NCBI GenBank assembly: GCA_964057225.1
Contig: CAXKVF010000084.1
Coordinates: 62,001 to 126,000 of the forward strand
DNA from: Auanema rhodensis
Lineage: Eukaryota; Nematoda; Chromadorea; Rhabditida; Rhabditidae
Direction of reading: 5' to 3'
Length of the DNA: 64,000 bases
Under the pieces are notes generated by a model. That model was not told where the DNA came from and did no database searches. It worked only from the letters and a program-made list of their open reading frames with translations. Of this stretch, positions 13,001 to 26,500 are shown piece after piece; within the stretch, counting starts at the first letter, position 1, and each line of letters opens with the position of its first letter. The position numbers and the translations under genes are program-made.

Positions 13001-16000
13001 CACATCACGTGTACATTTAATTAGCATAAATTAAAGTTCACGTAAATTTCAAAGTCATGGTTACCATGCACCAATATCAATAAAAATTTGTTTTTAGACT
13101 AATATGGACATGGGGGATCTAATTTTGAAAACCGCATCTCTTTATCTTTCACGTGAAGCGAGTTACATACCAAGTGCACATCACGTGTACATTTAATTAG
13201 CATAAATTAAAGTTCACGTAAATTTCAAAGTCATGGTTACCATGAACCAATATCAATAAAAATTCGTTTTTAGACTAATATGGACATGGGGAATCTAATT
13301 TTGAAAACCGCATCTCTTTATCTTTCATGTGAAGCGAGTTACATACCAAGTGCACATCACGTGTACATTTAATTAGCATAAATTAAAGTTCACGTAAATT
13401 TCAAAGTCATGGTTACCATGCACCAATATCAATAAAAATTTGTTTTTAGACTAATATGGACATGGGGGATCTAATTTTGAAAACCGCATCTCTTTATCTT
13501 TCACGTGAAGCGAGTTACATACCAAGTGCACATCACGTGTACATTTAATTAGCATAAATTAAAGTTCACGTAAATTTCAAAGTCATGGTTACCATGAAGC
13601 AATATCAATAAAAATTTGTTTTAAGACTAATATGGACATGGGGAATCTAATTTTGAAAACCGCATCTCTTTATCTTTCACGTGAAGCGAGTTACATACCA
13701 AGTGCACATCACGTGTACATTTAATTAGCATAAATTAAAGTTCACGTAAATTTCAAAGTCATGGTTACCATGAACCAATATCAATAAAAATTCGTTTTTA
13801 GACTAATATGGACATGGGGAATCTAATTTTGAAAACCGCATCTCTTTATCTTTCATGTGAAGCGAGTTACATACCAAGTGCACATCACGTGTACATTTAA
13901 TTAGCATAAATTAAAGTTCACGTAAATTTCAAAGTCATGGTTACCATGAACCAATATCAATAAAAATTTGTTTTTAGACTAATATGGACATGGGGAATCT
14001 AATTTTGAAAACCGCATCTCTTTATCTTTCACGTGAAGCGAGTTACATACTAAGTGCACATCACGTGTACATTTAATTAGCATAAATTAAAGTTCACGTA
14101 AATTTCAAAGTCATGGTTACCATGAAGCAATATCAATAAAAATTTGTTTTTAGACTAATATGGACATGGGGAATCTAATTTTGAAAACCGCATCTCTTTA
14201 TCTTTCACGTGAAGCGAGTTACATACCAAGTGCACATCACGTGTACATTTAATTAGCATAAATTAAAGTTCACGTAAATTTCAAAGTCATGGTTACCATG
14301 AAGCAATATCAATAAAAATTTGTTTTTAGACTAATATGGACATGGGGAATCTAATTTTGAAAACCGCATCTCTTTATCTTTCACGTGAAGCGAGTTACAT
14401 ACCAAGTGCACATCACGTGTACATTTAATTAGCATAAATTAAAGTTCACGTAAATTTCAAAGTCATGGTTACCATGAAGCAATATCAATAAAAATTTGTT
14501 TTTAGACTAATATGGACATGGGGAATCTAATTTTGAAAACCGCATCTCTTTATCTTTCACGTGAAGCGAGTTACATACCAAGTGCACATCACGTGTACAT
14601 TTAATTAGCATAAATTGAAGTTCACGTAAATTTCAAAGTCATGGTTACCATGAAGCAATATCAATAAAAATTTGTTTTTAGACTAATATGGACATGGGGA
14701 ATCTAAATTTGAAAACCGCATCTCTTTATCTTTCACGTGAAGCAAGTTACATACCAAGAGCACATCACGTGTTCATTTAATTAGCATGAATTAAAGTTCA
14801 CGTAAATTTCAAAGTCATGGTTACCATGCACCAATATCAATAAAAATTTGTTTTTAGACTAATATGGACATGGGGAATCTAATTTTGAAAACCGCATCTC
14901 TTTATCTTTCACGTGAAGCGAGTTACATACCAAGTGCACATCACGTGTACATTTAATTAGCATAAATTAAAGTTCACGTAAATTTCAAAGTCATGGTTAC
15001 CATGCACCAATATCAATAAAAATTTGTTTTTAGACTAATATGGACATGGGGGATCTAATTTTGAAAACCGCATCTCTTTATCTTTCACGTGAAGCGAGTT
15101 ACATACCAAGTGCACATCACGTGTACATTTAATTAGCATAAATTAAAGTTCACGTAAATTTCAAAGTCATGGTTACCATGAAGCAATATCAATAAAAATT
15201 TGTTTTTAGACTAATATGGACATGGGGAATCTAATTTTGAAAACCGCATCTCTTTATCTTTCACGTGAAGCGAGTTACATACCAAGTGCACATCACGTGT
15301 ACATTTAATTAGCATAAATTAAAGTTCACGTAAATTTCAAAGTCATGGTTACCATTAACCAATATCAATAAAAATTTGTTTTTAGACTAATATGGACATG
15401 GGGAATCTAATTTTGAAAACCGCATCTCTTTATCTTTCATGTGAAGCGAGTTACATACCAAGTGCACATCACGTGTACATTTAATTAGCATAAATTAAAG
15501 TTCACGTAAATTTCAAAGTCATGGTTACCATGAACCAATATCAATAAAAATTTGTTTTTAGACTAATATGGACATGGGGAATCTAATTTTGAAAACCGCA
15601 TCTCTTTATCTTTCACGTGAAGCGAGTTACATACCAAGTGCACATCACGTGTACATTTAATTAGCATAAATTAAAGTTCACGTAAATTTCAAAGTCATGG
15701 TTACCATGAAGCAATATCAATAAAAATTTGTTTTTAGACTAATATGGACATGGGGAATCTAATTTTGAAAACCGCATCTCTTTATCTTTCACGTGAAGCG
15801 AGTTACATACCAAGTGCACATCACGTGTACATTTAATTAGCATAAATTAAAGTTCACGTAAATTTCAAAGTCATGGTTACCATGAAGCAATATCAATAAA
15901 AATTTGTTTTTAGACTAATATGGACATGGGGAATCTAATTTTGAAAACCGCATCTCTTTATCTTTCACGTGAAGCGAGTTACATACCAAGTGCACATCAC

Positions 16001-17424
16001 GTGTACATTTAATTAGCATAAATTAAAGTTCACGTAAATTTCAAAGTCATGGTTACCATGAAGCAATATCAATAAAAATTTGTTTTTAGACTAATATGGA
16101 CATGGGGAATCTAATTTCGAAAACCGCATCTCTTTATCTTTCACGTGAAGCGAGTTACATACCAAGTGCACATCACGTGTACATTTAATTAGCATAAATT
16201 AAAGTTCACGTAAATTTCAAAGTCATGGTTACCATGAACCAATATCAATAAAAATTTGTTTTTAGACTAATATGGACATGGGGAATCTAATTTTGAAAAC
16301 CGCATCTCTTTATCTTTCACGTGAAGCGAGTTACATACCAAGTGCACATCACGTGTACATTTAATTAGCATAAATTAAAGTTCACGTAAATTTCAAAGTC
16401 ATGGTTACCATGCACCAATATCAATAAAAATTTGTTTTTAGACTAATATGGACATGGGGAATCTAATTTTGAAAACCGCATCTCTTTATCTTTCACGTGA
16501 AGCGAGTTACATACCAAGTGCACATCACGTGTACATTTAATTAGCATAAATTAAAGTTCACGTAAATTTCAAAGTCATGGTTACCATGCACCAATATCAA
16601 TAAAAATTTGTTTTTAGACTAATATGGACATGGGGAATCTAATTTTGAAAACCGCATCTCTTTATCTTTCACGTGAAGCGAGTTACATACCAAGTGCACA
16701 TCACGTGAACATTTAATTAGCATAAATTAAAGTTCACGTAAATTTCAAAGTCATGGTTACCATGAACCAATATCAATAAAAATTTGTTTTTAGACTAATA
16801 TGGACATGGGGAATCTAATTTTGAAAACCGCATCTCTTTATCTTTCACGTGAAGCGAGTTACATACCAAGTGCACATCACGTGTACATTTAATTAGCATA
16901 AATTAAAGTTCACGTAAATTTCAAAGTCATGGTTACCATGAAGCAATATCAATAAAAATTTGTTTTTAGACTAATATGGACATGGGGAATCTAATTTTGA
17001 AAACCGCATCTCTTTATCTTTCACGTGAAGCGAGTTACATACCAAGTGCACATCACGTGTACATTTAATTAGCATAAATTAAAGTTCACGTAAATTTCAA
17101 AGTCATGGTTACCACGAACCAATATCAATAAAAATTTGTTTTTAGACTAATATGGACATGGGGAATCTAATTTTGAAAACCGCATCTCTTTATCTTTCAC
17201 GTGAAGCGAGTTACATACCAAGTGCACATCACGTGTACATTTAATTAGCATAAATTAAAGTTCACGTAAAATTCAAAGTCATGGTTACCATGCACCAATA
17301 TCAATAAAAATTTGTTTTTAGACTAATATGGACATGGGGAATCTAATTTTGAAAACCGCATCTCTTTATCTTTCACGTGAAGCGAGTTACATACCAAGTG
17401 CACATCACGTGTACATTTAATTAG
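10033..17424. repeat. 42-monomer higher-order unit, copy 2 (7,392 bp)
   Basis: This is the second copy of the 42-monomer unit, in direct tandem with the first. Matching landmarks lie at 12145, 13553, 14609, 15313, 16545, 17073 and 17249. It ends exactly where the variant pattern changes: the monomer at 17425 is AACC, where the first copy's successor (10033) is AAGC. The near-identity points to a very recent unequal exchange or replication-based duplication. An assembly artefact would need to be excluded. Confidence 0.88.
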
Positions 17425-20400
17425 CATAAATTAAAGTTCACGTAAATTTCAAAGTCATGGTTACCATGAACCAATATCAATAAAAATTTGTTTTTAGACT
17501 AATATGGACATGGGGAATCTAATTTTGAAAACCGCATCTCTTTATCTTTCACGTGAAGCGAGTTACATACCAAGTGCACATCACGTGTACATTTAATTAG
17601 CATAAATTAAAGTTCACGTAAATTTCAAAGTCATGGTTACCATGAAGCAATATCAATAAAAATTTGTTTTTAGACTAATATGGACATGGGGAATCTAATT
17701 TTGAAAACCGCATCTCTTTATCTTTCACGTGAAGCGAGTTACATACCAAGTGCACATCACGTGTACATTTAATTAGCATAAATTAAAGTTCACGTAAAAT
17801 TCAAAGTCATGGTTACCATGCACCAATATCAATAAAAATTTGTTTTTAGACTAATATGGACATGGGGAATCTAATTTTGGAAACCGCATCTCTTTATCTT
17901 TCACGTGAAGCGAGTTACATACCAAGTGCACATCACGTGTACATTTAATTAGCATAAATTAAAGTTCACGTAAATTTCAAAGTCATGGTTACCATGAACC
18001 AATATCAATAAAAATTTGTTTTTAGACTAATATGGACATGGGGAATCTAATTTTAGAAACCGCATCTCTTTATCTTTCACGTGAAGCGAGTTACATACCA
18101 AGTGCACATCACGTGTACATTTAATTAGCATAAATTAAAGTTCACGTAAATTTCAAAGTCATGGTTACCATGAAGCAATATCAATAAAAATTTGTTTTTA
18201 GACTAATATGGACATGGGGAATCTAATTTTGGAAACCGCATCTCTTTATCTTTCACGTGAAGCGAGTTACATACCAAGTGCACATCACGTGTACATTTAA
18301 TTAGCATAAATTAAAGTTCACGTAAATTTCAAAGTCATGGTTACCATGAAGCAATATCAATAAAAATTTGTTTTTAGACTAATATGGACATGGGGAATCT
18401 AATTTTGAAAACCGCATCTCTTTATCTTTCACGTGAAGCGAGTTACATACCAAGTGCACATCACGTGTACATTTAATTAGCATAAATTAAAGTTCACGTA
18501 AATTTCAAAGTCATGGTTACCATGAACCAATATCAATAAAAATTTGTTTTTAGACTAATATGGACATGGGGAATCTAATTTTGAAAACCGCATCTCTTTA
18601 TCTTTCACGTGAAGCGAGTTACATACCAAGTGCACATCACGTGTACATTTAATTAGCATAAATTAAAGTTCACGTAAATTTCAAAGTCATGGTTACCATG
18701 AAGCAATATCAATAAAAATTTGTTTTTAGACTAATATGGACATGGGGAATCTAATTTTGAAAACCGCATCTCTTTATCTTTCACGTGAAGCGAGTTACAT
18801 ACCAAGTGCACATCACGTGTACATTTAATTAGCATAAATTAAAGTTCACGTAAAATTCAAAGTCATGGTTACCATGCACCAATATCAATAAAAATTTGTT
18901 TTTAGACTAATATGGACATGGGGAATCTAATTTTGGAAACCGCATCTCTTTATCTTTCACGTGAAGCGAGTTACATACCAAGTGCACATCACGTGTACAT
19001 TTAATTAGCATAAATTAAAGTTCACGTAAATTTCAAAGTCATGGTTACCATGAACCAATATCAATAAAAATTTGTTTTTAGACTAATATGGACATGGGGA
19101 ATCTAATTTTAGAAACCGCATCTCTTTATCTTTCACGTGAAGCGAGTTACATACCAAGTGCACATCACGTGTACATTTAATTAGCATAAATTAAAGTTCA
19201 CGTAAATTTCAAAGTCATGGTTACCATGAAGCAATATCAATAAAAATTTGTTTTTAGACTAATATGGACATGGGGAATCTAATTTTGGAAACCGCATCTC
19301 TTTATCTTTCACGTGAAGCGAGTTACATACCAAGTGCACATCACGTGTACATTTAATTAGCATAAATTAAAGTTCACGTAAATTTCAAAGTCATGGTTAC
19401 CATGAAGCAATATCAATAAAAATTTGTTTTTAGACTAATATGGACATGGGGAATCTAATTTTGAAAACCGCATCTCTTTATCTTTCACGTGAAGCGAGTT
19501 ACATACCAAGTGCACATCACGTGTACATTTAATTAGCATAAATTAAAGTTCACGTAAAATTCAAAGTCATGGTTACCATGCACCAATATCAATAAAAATT
19601 TGTTTTTAGACTAATATGGACATGGGGAATCTAATTTTGGAAACCGCATCTCTTTATCTTTCACGTGAAGCGAGTTACATACCAAGTGCACATCACGTGT
19701 ACATTTAATTAGCATAAATTAAAGTTCACGTAAATTTCAAAGTCATGGTTACCATGAACCAATATCAATAAAAATTTGTTTTTAGACTAATATGGACATG
19801 GGGAATCTAATTTTAGAAACCGCATCTCTTTATCTTTCACGTGAAGCGAGTTACATACCAAGTGCACATCACGTGTACATTTAATTAGCATAAATTAAAG
19901 TTCACGTAAATTTCAAAGTCATGGTTACCATGAAGCAATATCAATAAAAATTTGTTTTTAGACTAATATGGACATGGGGAATCTAATTTTGGAAACCGCA
20001 TCTCTTTATCTTTCACGTGAAGCGAGTTACATACCAAGTGCACATCACGTGTACATTTAATTAGCATAAATTAAAGTTCACGTAAATTTCAAAGTCATGG
20101 TTACCATGAAGCAATATCAATAAAAATTTGTTTTTAGACTAATATGGACATGGGGAATCTAATTTTGAAAACCGCATCTCTTTATCTTTCACGTGAAGCG
20201 AGTTACATACCAAGTGCACATCACGTGTACATTTAATTAGCATAAATTAAAGTTCACGTAAATTTCAAAGTCATGGTTACCATGAACCAATATCAATAAA
20301 AATTTGTTTTTAGACTAATATGGACATGGGGAATCTAATTTTGAAAACCGCATCTCTTTATCTTTCACGTGAAGCGAGTTACATACCAAGTGCACATCAC

Positions 20401-20592
20401 GTGTACATTTAATTAGCATAAATTAAAGTTCACGTAAATTTCAAAGTCATGGTTACCATGAAGCAATATCAATAAAAATTTGTTTTTAGACTAATATGGA
20501 CATGGGGAATCTAATTTTGAAAACCGCATCTCTTTATCTTTCACGTGAAGCGAGTTACATACCAAGTGCACATCACGTGTACATTTAATTAG
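17425..20592. repeat. 4- and 6-monomer blocks with p103/p104 variants
   Basis: Three blocks begin with the trio p23 A + CACC + p104 G (17777, 18833, 19537), then AACC with p103 A and p104 G, then AAGC with p104 G. Block lengths are 6, 4 and 6 monomers. Segment 17529-18854 matches 19289-20614 at an offset of 1,760 bp (10 monomers). The first mismatches beyond it are 18855 versus 20615. These p103/p104 variants are nearly confined to this 3-kb stretch; one p104 G recurs at 33089. This is a local amplification younger than its flanks. Confidence 0.82.
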
Positions 20593-23500
20593 CATAAATT
20601 AAAGTTCACGTAAATTTCAAAGTCATGGTTACCATGAACCAATATCAATAAAAATTTGTTTTTAGACTAATATGGACATGGGGAATCTAATTTTGAAAAC
20701 CGCATCTCTTTATCTTTCACGTGAAGCGAGTTACATACCAAGTGCACATCACGTGTACATTTAATTAGCATAAATTAAAGTTCACGTAAATTTCAAAGTC
20801 ATGGTTACCATAAAGCAATATCAATAAAAATTTGTTTTTAGACTAATATGGACATGGGGAATCTAATTTTGAAAACCGCATCTCTTTATCTTTCACGTGA
20901 AGCGAGTTACATACCAAGTGCACATCACGTGTACATTTAATTAGCATAAATTAAAGTTCACGTAAATTTCAAAGTCATGGTTACCATGCACCAATATCAA
21001 TAAAAATTTGTTTTTAGACTAATATGGACATGGGGGATCTAATTTTGAAAACCGCATCTCTTTATCTTTCACGTGAAGCGAGTTACATACCAAGTGCACA
21101 TCACGTGTAGATTTAATTAGCATAAATTAAAGTTCACGTAAATTTCAAAGTCATGGTTACCATGAACCAATATCAATAAAAATTTGTTTTTAGACTAATA
21201 TGGACATGGGTAATCTAATTTTGAAAACCGCATCTCTTTATCTTTCACGTGAAGCGAGTTACATACCAAGTGCACATCACGTGTACATTTAATTAGCATA
21301 AATCAAAGTTCACGTAAATTTCAAAGTCATGGTTACCATGCACCAATATCAATAAAAATTTGTTTTTAGACTAATATGGACATGGGGGATCTAATTTTGA
21401 AAACCGCATCTCTTTATCTTTCACGTGAAGCGAGTTACATACCAAGTGCACATCACGTGTACATTTAATTAGCATAAATTAAAGTTCACGTAAATTTCAA
21501 AGTCATGGTTACCATGAACCAATATCAATAAAAATTTGTTTTTAGACTAATATGGACATGGGTAATCTAATTTTGAAAACCGCATCTCTTTATCTTTCAC
21601 GTGAAGCGAGTTACATACCAAGTGCACATCACGTGTACATTTAATTAGCATAAATTAAAGTTCACGTAAATTTCAAAGTCATGGTTACCATGCACCAATA
21701 TCAATAAAAATTTGTTTTTAGACTAATATGGACATGGGGAATCTAATTTTGAAAACCGCATCTCTTTATCTTTCACGTGAAGCGAGTTACATACCAAGTG
21801 CACATCACGTGTACATTTAATTAGCATAAATTAAAGTTCACGTAAATTTCAAAGTCATGGTTACCATGCACCAATATCAATAAAAATTAGTTTTAAGACT
21901 AATATGGACATGGGGGATCTAATTTTGAAAACCGCATCTCTTTATCTTTCACGTGAAGCGAGTTACATACCAAGTGCACATCACGTGTACATTTAATTAG
22001 CATAAATTAAAGTTCACGTAAATTTCAAAGTCATGGTTACCATGAACCAATATCAATAAAAATTTGTTTTTAGACTAATATGGACATGGGGAATCTAATT
22101 TTGAAAACCGCATCTCTTTATCTTTCACGTGAAGCGAGTTACATACCAAGTGCACATCACGTGTACATTTAATTAGCATAAATTAAAGTTCACGTAAATT
22201 TCAAAGTCATGGTTACCATGAAGCAATATCAATAAAAATTTGTTTTTAGACTAATATGGACATGGGGAATCTAATTTTGAAAACCGCATCTCTTTATCTT
22301 TCACGTGAAGCGAGTTACATACCAAGTGCACATCACGTGTACATTTAATTAGCATAAATTAAAGTTCACGTAAATTTCAAAGTCATGGTTACCATGAACC
22401 AATATCAATAAAAATTTGTTTTTAGACTAATATGGACATGGGTAATCTAATTTTGAAAACCGCATCTCTTTATCTTTCACGTGAAGCGAGTTACATACCA
22501 AGTGCACATCACGTGTACATTTAATTAGCATAAATTAAAGTTCACGTAAATTTCAAAGTCATGGTTACCATGCACCAATATCAATAAAAATTTGTTTTTA
22601 GACTAATATGGACATGGGGAATCTAATTTTGAAAACCGCATCTCTTTATCTTTCACGTGAAGCGAGTTACATACCAAGTGCACATCACGTGTACATTTAA
22701 TTAGCATAAATTAAAGTTCACGTAAATTTCAAAGTCATGGTTACCATGCACCAATATCAATAAAAATTAGTTTTAAGACTAATATGGACATGGGGGATCT
22801 AATTTTGAAAACCGCATCTCTTTATCTTTCACGTGAAGCGAGTTACATACCAAGTGCACATCACGTGTACATTTAATTAGCATAAATTAAAGTTCACGTA
22901 AATTTCAAAGTCATGGTTACCATGAACCAATATCAATAAAAATTTGTTTTTAGACTAATATGGACATGGGGAATCTAATTTTGAAAACCGCATCTCTTTA
23001 TCTTTCACGTGAAGCGAGTTACATACCAAGTGCACATCACGTGTAGATTTAATTAGCATAAATTAAAGTTCACGTAAATTTCAAAGTCATGGTTACCATG
23101 AACCAATATCAATAAAAATTTGTTTTTAGACTAATATGGACATGGGTAATCTAATTTTGAAAACCGCATCTCTTTATCTTTCACGTGAAGCGAGTTACAT
23201 ACCAAGTGCACATCACGTGTACATTTAATTAGCATAAATCAAAGTTCACGTAAATTTCAAAGTCATGGTTACCATGAAGCAATATCAATAAAAATTTGTT
23301 TTTAGACTAATATGGACATGGGGGATCTAATTTTGAAAACCGCATCTCTTTATCTTTCACGTGAAGCGAGTTACATACCAAGTGCACATCACGTGTACAT
23401 TTAATTAGCATAAATTAAAGTTCACGTAAATTTCAAAGTCATGGTTACCATGAACCAATATCAATAAAAATTTGTTTTTAGACTAATATGGACATGGGTA

Positions 23501-26500
23501 ATCTAATTTTGAAAACCGCATCTCTTTATCTTTCACGTGAAGCGAGTTACATACCAAGTGCACATCACGTGTACATTTAATTAGCATAAATTAAAGTTCA
23601 CGTAAATTTCAAAGTCATGGTTACCATGCACCAATATCAATAAAAATTTGTTTTTAGACTAATATGGACATGGGGAATCTAATTTTGAAAACCGCATCTC
23701 TTTATCTTTCACGTGAAGCGAGTTACATACCAAGTGCACATCACGTGTACATTTAATTAGCATAAATTAAAGTTCACGTAAATTTCAAAGTCATGGTTAC
23801 CATGCACCAATATCAATAAAAATTAGTTTTAAGACTAATATGGACATGGGGGATCTAATTTTGAAAACCGCATCTCTTTATCTTTCACGTGAAGCGAGTT
23901 ACATACCAAGTGCACATCACGTGTACATTTAATTAGCATAAATTAAAGTTCACGTAAATTTCAAAGTCATGGTTACCATGAACCAATATCAATAAAAATT
24001 TGTTTTTAGACTAATATGGACATGGGGAATCTAATTTTGAAAACCGCATCTCTTTATCTTTCACGTGAAGCGAGTTACATACCAAGTGCACATCACGTGT
24101 ACATTTAATTAGCATAAATTAAAGTTCACGTAAATTTCAAAGTCATGGTTACCATGAAGCAATATCAATAAAAATTTGTTTTTAGACTAATATGGACATG
24201 GGGAATCTAATTTTGAAAACCGCATCTCTTTATCTTTCACGTGAAGCGAGTTACATACCAAGTGCACATCACGTGTACATTTAATTAGCATAAATTAAAG
24301 TTCACGTAAATTTCAAAGTCATGGTTACCATGAACCAATATCAATAAAAATTTGTTTTTAGACTAATATGGACATGGGTAATCTAATTTTGAAAACCGCA
24401 TCTCTTTATCTTTCACGTGAAGCGAGTTACATACCAAGTGCACATCACGTGTACATTTAATTAGCATAAATTAAAGTTCACGTAAATTTCAAAGTCATGG
24501 TTACCATGCACCAATATCAATAAAAATTTGTTTTTAGACTAATATGGACATGGGGAATCTAATTTTGAAAACCGCATCTCTTTATCTTTCACGTGAAGCG
24601 AGTTACATACCAAGTGCACATCACGTGTACATTTAATTAGCATAAATTAAAGTTCACGTAAATTTCAAAGTCATGGTTACCATGCACCAATATCAATAAA
24701 AATTAGTTTTAAGACTAATATGGACATGGGGGATCTAATTTTGAAAACCGCATCTCTTTATCTTTCACGTGAAGCGAGTTACATACCAAGTGCACATCAC
24801 GTGTACATTTAATTAGCATAAATTAAAGTTCACGTAAGTTTCAAAGTCATGGTTACCATGAACCAATATCAATAAAAATTTGTTTTTAGACTAATATGGA
24901 CATGGGGAATCTAATTTTGAAAACCGCATCTCTTTATCTTTCACGTGAAGCGAGTTACATACCAAGTGCACATCACGTGTACATTTAATTAGCATAAATT
25001 AAAGTTCACGTAAATTTCAAAGTCATGGTTACCATGAAGCAATATCAATAAAAATTTGTTTTTAGACTAATATGGACATGGGGAATCTAATTTTGAAAAC
25101 CGCATCTCTTTATCTTTCACGTGAAGCGAGTTACATACCAAGTGCACATCACGTGTACATTTAATTAGCATAAATTAAAGTTCACGTAAATTTCAAAGTC
25201 ATGGTTACCATGAACCAATATCAATAAAAATTTGTTTTTAGACTAATATGGACATGGGGAATCTAATTTTGAAAACCGCATCTCTTTATCTTTCACGTGA
25301 AGCGAGTTACATACCAAGTGCACATCACGTGTACATTTAATTAGCATAAATTAAAGTTCACGTAAATTTCAAAGTCATGGTTACCATAAAGCAATATCAA
25401 TAAAAATTTGTTTTTAGACTAATATGGACATGGGGAATCTAATTTTGAAAACCGCATCTCTTTATCTTTCACGTGAAGCGAGTTACATACCAAGTGCACA
25501 TCACGTGTACATTTAATTAGCATAAATTAAAGTTCACGTAAATTTCAAAGTCATGGTTACCATGCACCAATATCAATAAAAATTTGTTTTTAGACTAATA
25601 TGGACATGGGGGATCTAATTTTGAAAACCGCATCTCTTTATCTTTCACGTGAAGCGAGTTACATACCAAGTGCACATCACGTGTAGATTTAATTAGCATA
25701 AATTAAAGTTCACGTAAATTTCAAAGTCATGGTTACCATGAACCAATATCAATAAAAATTTGTTTTTAGACTAATATGGACATGGGTAATCTAATTTTGA
25801 AAACCGCATCTCTTTATCTTTCACGTGAAGCGAGTTACATACCAAGTGCACATCACGTGTACATTTAATTAGCATAAATTAAAGTTCACGTAAATTTCAA
25901 AGTCATGGTTACCATGAAGCAATATCAATAAAAATTTGTTTTTAGACTAATATGGACATGGGGAATCTAATTTTGAAAACCGCATCTCTTTATCTTTCAC
26001 GTGAAGCGAGTTACATACCAAGTGCACATCACGTGTACATTTAATTAGCATAAATTAAAGTTCACGTAAATTTCAAAGTCATGGTTACCATGAACCAATA
26101 TCAATAAAAATTTGTTTTTAGACTAATATGGACATGGGGAATCTAATTTTGAAAACCGCATCTCTTTATCTTTCACGTGAAGCGAGTTACATACCAAGTG
26201 CACATCACGTGTACATTTAATTAGCATAAATTAAAGTTCACGTAAATTTCAAAGTCATGGTTACCATAAAGCAATATCAATAAAAATTTGTTTTTAGACT
26301 AATATGGACATGGGTAATCTAATTTTGAAAACCGCATCTCTTTATCTTTCACGTGAAGCGAGTTACATACCAAGTGCACATCACGTGTACATTTAATTAG
26401 CATAAATTAAAGTTCACGTAAATTTCAAAGTCATGGTTACCATGCACCAATATCAATAAAAATTAGTTTTAAGACTAATATGGACATGGGGGATCTAATT

